Below are positions 57,101 through 64,000 of a stretch of 64,000 bases of DNA, piece by piece. This DNA comes from Trichopria drosophilae. Lineage: Eukaryota; Arthropoda; Insecta; Hymenoptera; Diapriidae. The translations under genes and the position numbers were made by a program. The stretch lies in assembly GCA_030407085.1 (NCBI GenBank), contig CM059586.1, forward strand, positions 107,769,501-107,833,500, in the 5' to 3' direction. Position 1 is the stretch's first letter, and each line of letters opens with the position of its first letter. Under the pieces are notes generated by a model, which saw nothing but the letters and a program-made list of their open reading frames with translations, had not been told where the DNA came from and searched no databases.

Positions 57101-58086
57101 AAATAACGATTTACAAAACAAACTGAATAATGATGTGTTATTAATTGTATTAATCTAATTATTATTTACACTGATGGTATTTCATTTCATTTTTAAATGT
57201 AAAAATGTAATATTTATACAATAAAAATAATAGAATATTTTAATTTTTCAAAAATTTTTATAAAAAATTGTCTTTAAAAATAAGAAGTATAATTTCTTCA
57301 ATTACTTCAATGTTAAATTCAACTGGTAAAGGAGGAAATATTTCTATTAAATTAGTTCTTAATTAGACAAGACCTTGGTTCACCAATAAAAAATAATCAT
57401 TTGGGCAAATTGAAGTTTTTTTTTTGGTCCAGTAATACACATAACATCTTCTTACTCTGTATTCTTAGTAAAATGGTTCATAAATACTAAAAAATCATAG
57501 ACTACTAAATGATAAATATCTGTCAATTCTAAATTTCAATAAAATTTCGCTATTTGATGTCACGTGGTTCCAGCTACATTATGTTGAACAGATAATTTTT
57601 TTGATAAAATGACCAATTTGAATTAAAAGTTAAGTCAATCGTTTCTAAGTCATTTCCTGCAATTTTATTGATAGTCTTTGGACTGGAAAATGAGTTTAAA
57701 AATTTATCAATTATTTCCCAGCATACACATGAATTTGAAAGTTTAAAAAAAAGAATTTAACCTTAATACAGCGAAAACTATTTATTAATTTTGAAGCTAT
57801 TCTGGTATTCGTAGCGATAAAATCTACGAAACAAATGAACTACAGGAATCTGTCAAAGTTATAAAAATTTAATACCCCAAATTAAATAAATTTTTTTTTA
57901 TAAAAAGAGAAAAGTTAATAATTAAATTCAAATACCATAATGTGCGAATCCATGGTAAAGACTTCGAGGCTCTGAACATCGGTTCTCCAATATTCTGTGT
58001 ATTCTTGAGGCCGATTCTTCCTCATATTTCTGTGGCAGCAGTAGCAGACCAGAACGACGACGATGATTACGCCACTTAGCATCGCT
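54147..58086 (-). CDS. single-pass membrane protein with PPxY and LPxY motifs, last two coding exons
   Basis: Two exons join in phase: 57936-58086 (donor GTATTT, ending HIM) and 54147-54446 (acceptor TTTTACAG, starting CYDRATG, stop TGA at 54147-54149). Together they give 149 residues. The first exon opens with a hydrophobic stretch (MLSGVIIVVVLVCYCC), then basic HRNMRKNR, so the tail should be cytoplasmic. The juxtamembrane cysteines could be palmitoylated. The tail has a conserved-looking EYTEYWRTD block, then a Pro-rich segment ending in PPAY, an acidic region, and LPTYEAAL near the end. PPxY and LPxY motifs bind WW domains of NEDD4-family ubiquitin ligases, as in adaptors such as Ndfip and Drosophila Commissureless. 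I cannot assign it to either. The upstream exon or exons were not found before base 64000. The last exon is GC-rich in an AT-rich setting. Confidence 0.8.
54447..57935 (-). other. intron of the PPxY membrane-protein gene
   Basis: About 3.5 kb and very AT-rich. No further exon, RNA or ordered repeat is recognised. Confidence 0.6.
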
Positions 58087-58394
58087 CTGGGTAACACAAT
58101 TAAGGATTTCGTTATTAAATCATTCATTTTTACTTACAGGAAAATTAAATTACGTCAATAATTTACTTTCCGTTATAGTACATTGTCCTCGTGAATTATT
58201 AGCAAAAAAAACTATTTCGTGAGGTTGAAACTATTCAACCTTCAATAAGTAGGTACTAACTAAATATAAATGTTAAGTCTCAACTAAATGATTTTTAGTA
58301 TATGCTATTAGTAATTTCAAAGTTAGTAGAATTTTCCTACTATAGTAGTTTTTGAATTATTTAAATATAGACAAAAACATGTCTGTTTTCCACA

Positions 58395-58611
58395 TACAGT
58401 CCTCCCTCCGTATTTGGCTGCCGTTCCCACCCCTACTTCCCTTTCTCCATGTAAACAGTTAATATAATATACGTGCGCATGTGTGGGGGTGAATTTCTTC
58501 TTATGGTGTACCTAGTGAACAATTACGGAATATTTTGGGACTACAATCATGGAGGAGAGCATTAGGAAGGCAACAATTATGGAGGGGTACAATTACAGAG
58601 GGTGGCCTGTA
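58395..58611. mobile_element. TA-flanked MITE, pogo/Tc1-mariner type
   Basis: Element 58397-58609. The left end CAGTCCTCCCTCCGTATTTG matches the inverted right end CAGGCCACCCTCTGTAATTG in 15 of 20 positions. TA flanks both sides. The sub-terminal GTAATTGTACCCCTCC block partly repeats the terminus, the same design as the element at 20601-20799. No ORF. Confidence 0.75.
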
Positions 58612-61600
58612 TTCAATATTACATAAGAAAAAATTACGGAAGGAATCGCATAGTCATTTTTAAATTATGAGCGGAAGACATTTTTCATGCGCTGAACAGA
58701 ATCTGTTTGACAAATTGGATTATAATTGCATTGTTGAACGGAAAAAAGTTTAAATGAATAATTTTTTAGTTACATAGACTCTGTCCACGGAGTAAGATTG
58801 ACTAGTTTTGATAAATTAACTTCTAATTTCTAATCATTCCCAATTTTATAAACTAATTTAGGATAATTGAATAAATTGAACTTTTTGTATTTTTAACTAA
58901 CTATAACCGATAAAATGCAGTTGAAGATCTGCTGAATTTTTTGTATTGTACATAATTTTATATGTTGTTATGGCTGCAGTTGTAGCTTCTATAATTTTAT
59001 AAAATCGGTGAATATTCTTTTATCATTATACAATCCGATACTGTACAAAATTGTTAAAATTGCTGACAATGGGGAAAAATAATAAATGTTGCCGACATAA
59101 AAAGTTAATTACTCTTTGTCGTAAATTTCTTGTTTCATAGTTGATATCAACATTCAGAATATTTTGAAATATTTTGTATTTGGATACAGTATATAAATTT
59201 TGTAAAATGTGGCAAATTAGCATAGCTAGAAGTTATCCTAATCGTTTCGAGGCTGTTTGAGCTTCATACTAACTACCGAGTATAAAATTTGTTTGTGGGT
59301 TTCTGACGACTCTCCCATCATCATCCACCACTAAGTGTTTGAAAAAAATAAGCGTACACAGTGAAATTAAAATATATATCACAAACGTATCAAACATTTA
59401 AATTTTAAATATACAATAATATTAGTGTAAACAATTTCGTTTAAAAAATGAGTATCAGCATTCGTGAAAAAATTTGGCAAATCTGTAATAAAATGAAATA
59501 TTTTGTTTTTGTTTTTATTATTACTTAATTAGAAGAATTAGTATTTTTATTTCAAGTTAGAAATTACTTATTTTACAGAATGTATATAATAATAAAAAGA
59601 AATTAAATTAATACTAAAGAAAGTGTTATTAGAAAATTAATTAAATAATTCAATAATAGTTTTTTATTATCGTATAAAGTTATTTAGAACATTTTAATTA
59701 CAGTTTTTTTTATTGTTAAGCATAAACAACATAAACCACAAAAAGTCACATATGAAGTTCCAGTCGATACTAAAATAGTAAAATATAAACAAGAGAACAG
59801 CAAAACCTCGTTATCAGATCTTGAAATTGAAAAATTATTTATGTTTATAATTTTACGTTTCACTTCGAGGATTTACTTTTGTTTTTTATTTTTGATTTAA
59901 TGATTGTCATGCTATTTTTTTTCAATGAGTGAAAAGTATGTTACTTACTAAAACAAGTAAGTTATGTGAGGTACTAAACACATTTGTTAGCACAAATTTT
60001 ATCATTTCTTTTTTTCTCCTCATGGTGAATAGTTGATAAAAAATTGTTTATTAAACTGCGAGTGTCCATTATTTACATAAAAATTGATAATTTTTTTCAG
60101 TAGTTTATTATTTTTTAATTTAATTAATTTAAGTAACATTTCTATTATAAATATTTACTATAAGAATACGACTACTAACACTGAGATATTTAAGAACATT
60201 ATAAGAGAAACAAACGGAATATTTTTTATAGAAAAATTCATAATCTAATTGTAAATTATTTTATGAGGTTACTTTTTTGCTAAAAAAGTAATGTTCACAA
60301 AAACAAACTTCATATTACAAAATCTAATTTAATTTACTGGGTCATAGTAATATGGCTATTCTCGTCATATGATAACTTACCAGACGTACATTTGTACTAC
60401 CCAGGATTAGAAATTGTAAAAATTTTAATATTGTCTAATAATTAAATAATTTTGAACAAGGAAACTAGTTTTATAATTGTCAAGTTTGGATGATAAAATG
60501 TATGGAGGATTTTGTACGATTATAATCTTCTATATTAGCAGCAACATCAGAATCCTTAAATTGTATTTGATATTAAATTATAATTTAATTACATTCATCT
60601 CTGCATCATTTCAAAGGCTGACAAAATCTGCCACACATAATTATTTTAATTGTTCTGCATTCGTATGTGCAATTTATATTAATACGATAAATTAATAAAT
60701 AAATAAAACAATAATAAATAAAAACTGTGAATACTGAATAATAAATTGAAATGCCATGCTTTGTTGTTAATTACGTTTTATTTTTAAGGAATTAATTTTG
60801 TACAGTAATTTACCCAACAAATTGGTGAAGAACCTGCAGATTCTCATAAATGTGTTTCATAATAGTTTGTAATTTATGACTTATTATAAATTAATTTTAG
60901 TTTCGAAGAAGGAAATTGTTATGATTTAGTATTAATAATGCGCTATTGTATAATTTAATGGGAAATAGAATGAGCAACCGTCGGAATAATTGGGTTAAGT
61001 TTGGAAACTGATAGATTCATCTGCAAGTTTGCAAAGCACAACATGCATTCAGCGTCCCAATCACTGCGTAGATTATGTTGTCATTGATGATCGTGATCGG
61101 GAATAATTTACCATGATTCCTTATCGATGAATATTTATTACAAATGAAATGATTATTATTTCATGTTAACCTAGTTTCGATTACTAATCAAAACAAAATC
61201 GTTCAAATGTATTGCATTATCCAAAGTAATTGATATATTACTTATAATTGAAAGTATTTTATTATGGAAATATCATAATTTTTCAGTAAATTATTTTTCA
61301 GAACAATTGCAATTCATATGAATTCGTTCAAAATGACAATTAAAAAAATTTTAAAATCTAACTGACTTTAATAGTATAAATTTTAAAGGCACTACGAATT
61401 AAAAATTGCTTTTCAATGACGTTTAACATATTGTAAACGATGCATTTCAAAGAAATGTTACTATCAATATAATAGTTACATTAGTGACAGAATTAAAAGT
61501 AATTACTCAGACGAAAATAACCATTCTTCATCTCTCGGTGAGCTTGGACTAATTTCAACCAAAAAGTTCTCGCACAACCAATTTTTTTCCTGGTAATGTT

Positions 61601-64000
61601 TGAATGATACCACAACATTATTTTAAGACCAAAAATGAAATAATCTGATGAGGAAATTTTAAGTAAACTCAATGTTTCGATTTTTGAAAACAACTCACGG
61701 TTGATAAATCTTGGAAAATGATGGCAAACAACTATTTTCTCATCCATTTTCGAATTTTGTAGTTTAAAGTAATTAGCAGACTTTTCACAAAATATCTTCC
61801 TCGATGTTAATAGGATGATTGAAAGTAAAGCGGAAGTTTGTAAGTGTTAATTTAATAAACCCCTGAAAAATTACATGCAAAAAAAATTGAAAAATTCAAT
61901 TGACTTAAACTTCCTCGTCAGATTTTTTCCCCTTTAGTCTTAAAATAATCATGTGCCATCAGTGAAGCAATATTAGACACACAGTGTGCAAGAATCTTTG
62001 GATTGAAGTTAGTCTAAGCTCACCGTGACCTATAAATTAATGTATTTAACAATTTTTTAATTATTTATCAGATTAAAGATAACACTAAGACTGGAATCGT
62101 AGTACGTTTTAAAATAGAACTGAAAGGTCACCATCAATTAGGAAACTAAATTTGCCAAACTAAATTTTATCTCAGTAAAAAAAATAGTGGAGATTCTGAG
62201 AACTTTAGGGAAAAAAGTCTCGCTAATCTGATGCTTAGGTAGTTACTTCGTTGTTTTTTTTTAAACTGCTATTGTGAATTTCGATTAAAATAGTTAAAAG
62301 TAGCAAATTCACTATCTTAATCTACCTCCAGAAAGGTGATCAGTTATCTCAAATATTCTCAGGTAATAAACAATGCAATAACGAAAAGAATTCCGAAATA
62401 AACAAAACTCGAAGTTTTACAATTTCTATTTTTCAAAGCGAGAATATGTTACCTGACTCTAATTTAGTACCATATTACATGATTTACTAATTTTAAATTG
62501 AAATAAAAAATAAAAATAATATATCATTACCAAGTAAACAGAGCCTAATACAGCTCTTTTGTATTAAGCTCAATATAAAATTATTTTGTTTACTTCTGAC
62601 TGCAGTAATTGAAACTGAGTGATAATGTTTGTTGTAATTGATTGTCTTTCATAAAAATTAGATATATTCATTGGTATTAGAACTAAATTATAATATGAAA
62701 AAGATAGTTATATTTTGATTTAGATTTACTAAAGAAAACCCTGCGATAACCCCAAAGGGTAACTTACATAGTTTGTATAAATTACTTAAGACTAAATAAA
62801 ACTGCATAATTATCTTATTTATGATACTATTACATATTAAAATTGCGACTATTAATAATTGATATTATAATAAAGAATTTTATAATCTATATTGAGATAA
62901 AAGCTTAGTTGGCGCAGTTAAATAGTTTACATAATTTACCCTTTTTTTAAATTATTTTATAAGTAATTCAAAAAGGCAAAAATTTACTCTACTTTTTGTT
63001 TATAATCATATTTTTAGCATGGTTAAATGTTAATAAATTCAATCAATTATTACGTAGTTTTGGTGGCAGTATAGAAGGCAGTAAATTAATATCAATAAGC
63101 ATATAAGGTTACTTACAATGAACGGCGCTTTAAAAATAGCCAAACGTCATGATGAAATGTCATTTTTTTATTTTTATTTTGTAATAGTATCACTTTCATA
63201 ATTAAATGAAACGTATTATATCGAAAAGAGATGATGACGCGTTTTTACAGTCATAATCAACAATATTTCTATGTTTTTAATTATTGTCCGAATTTATCAT
63301 TTAATGATATTTATCAATATGATAAAATACATTTTATTAAAGGTGCGAAAGAGAAGAATTTATCATGTTAAGGACAATTTTTTGAGGGGAGATTCTTTTT
63401 GCCGATTTCGAATTTTGAAACCTGTCTTTTATAAATTGTTTATTTTTACAACTTTTTAGTTTGACTTAAAACATTTTACTTATAAACGAGTCAAAGAAGA
63501 ATTAAATTGATATCATTTTGAAAATGATTTTTTATTGAGTAAATACAAATTTTAGACTTTAATACAACTAAAAGAATAGAAAACTATTAACAATAAAATT
63601 GGCATACATTATAAGGAGAATGTTTTTATTCAGAAGTAAAACCAACCGTTTCCTTCCTAAATACCTTGTTTTCAAAATATTCACACATGTTACTGGATTT
63701 TATTCACCACTTTATAGAAACAAGCATTAATAGAAATCACTTATGAAAGAGTCACTGAAGAATTAAATGGATAACGTTTAATAAAAAGTGGAGATTTTAA
63801 TGTTCGGACCGTGATGACATTATCTGAATATTTGTTTTAAAAACTGACGCAAATTGTTAGTTATACTCAGAACAAAATTACTCAAGATTTAGTTCCTACT
63901 AAGTAATTTACCATTTAGTTAAGTTCACTAAATACTTATCACGATATGGAAATATAAAAATTTGAAGTTATATTAAGGGTACACTTTTTGGTGTTACTAT
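58612..64000. other. AT-rich DNA to the window end, possibly intron of the PPxY gene
   Basis: No exon with coding character is recognised on either strand. An 84-codon minus-strand frame at 61493-61747 has a less AT-biased composition than its surroundings but no domain I can name. If the PPxY gene begins right of the window, this whole stretch is intronic. Confidence 0.4.

Noticed and set aside
61493..61747. 84-codon minus-strand frame MDEKIVVCHHFPRF
   Set aside because: It vaguely recalls a transposase fragment, but I could not identify a catalytic motif, terminal repeats or splice context.
1..64000. Known insect microRNAs (let-7, miR-1, miR-2, miR-9, miR-10, miR-124, bantam, miR-184, iab-4)
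   Set aside because: I looked by eye for these mature sequences on both strands and saw none; this was not an exhaustive computed search.

Overview
This is a eukaryotic, AT-rich nuclear DNA window with introns, most likely from an insect and probably a hymenopteran. The pointers are the insect-type splice signals and small exons, a non-LTR retrotransposon protein that closely resembles the LINE families common in ant, bee and wasp genomes, and the abundance of short TIR and foldback elements. The species assignment is inference; nothing here is bacterial or viral.

Layout, left to right. Bases 1-3295 are a transposon nest: the 3' part of a minus-strand LINE (1-1462), interrupted by a 5'-truncated Penelope-like element with reverse transcriptase and GIY-YIG remnants (about 1456-2972). 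A further piece of the LINE follows (about 2973-3120), then a relic of a small DNA transposon (about 3160-3295). Bases 3443-8745 hold nine minus-strand exons of replication factor C large subunit (RFC1/Gnf1), with intact splice sites and phases. Its last visible donor points into the transposon nest, so the C-terminal exons should lie left of base 1. One RFC1 intron holds about 2 kb of tandemly arrayed 'CCGCCAT' repeats. An E2F-like and a CTCF-like motif lie just upstream of the start codon.

Bases 9.5-18.8 kb are a repeat-dense stretch: fragments of the same dispersed repeat, a TTAA-flanked foldback element (11016-11723), a TA-flanked TIR element (12339-13574), several small foldbacks, and a 1.4 kb foldback enclosing a Penelope terminal relic. 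Around 18.95-19.75 kb is a GC-rich island resembling a promoter and 5' untranslated exon.

From 20 to 53 kb there is no recognisable protein gene. This desert contains a pogo/Tc1-type MITE, a tRNA 3' fragment, tandem repeats, a palindromic 'GGGAGCAAAAT' repeat family, and several higher-GC islands. It also holds four copies of a CTCF-like extended motif within 2.1 kb (30.8-32.9 kb), the most interesting candidate regulatory structure in the window.

At 54147-58086 (minus strand) are the last two coding exons of a single-pass membrane protein whose cytoplasmic tail carries PPxY and LPxY motifs. Its upstream exon or exons were not found and may lie beyond base 64000. The remaining sequence to the right end is AT-rich, with one more TA-flanked MITE (58397-58609).

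The two genes have no evident functional connection. RFC1 loads the PCNA clamp in DNA replication, while the membrane protein looks like a NEDD4-family ligase adaptor. The desert between them has the character of regulatory or intronic DNA of a developmental locus, but that is inference.
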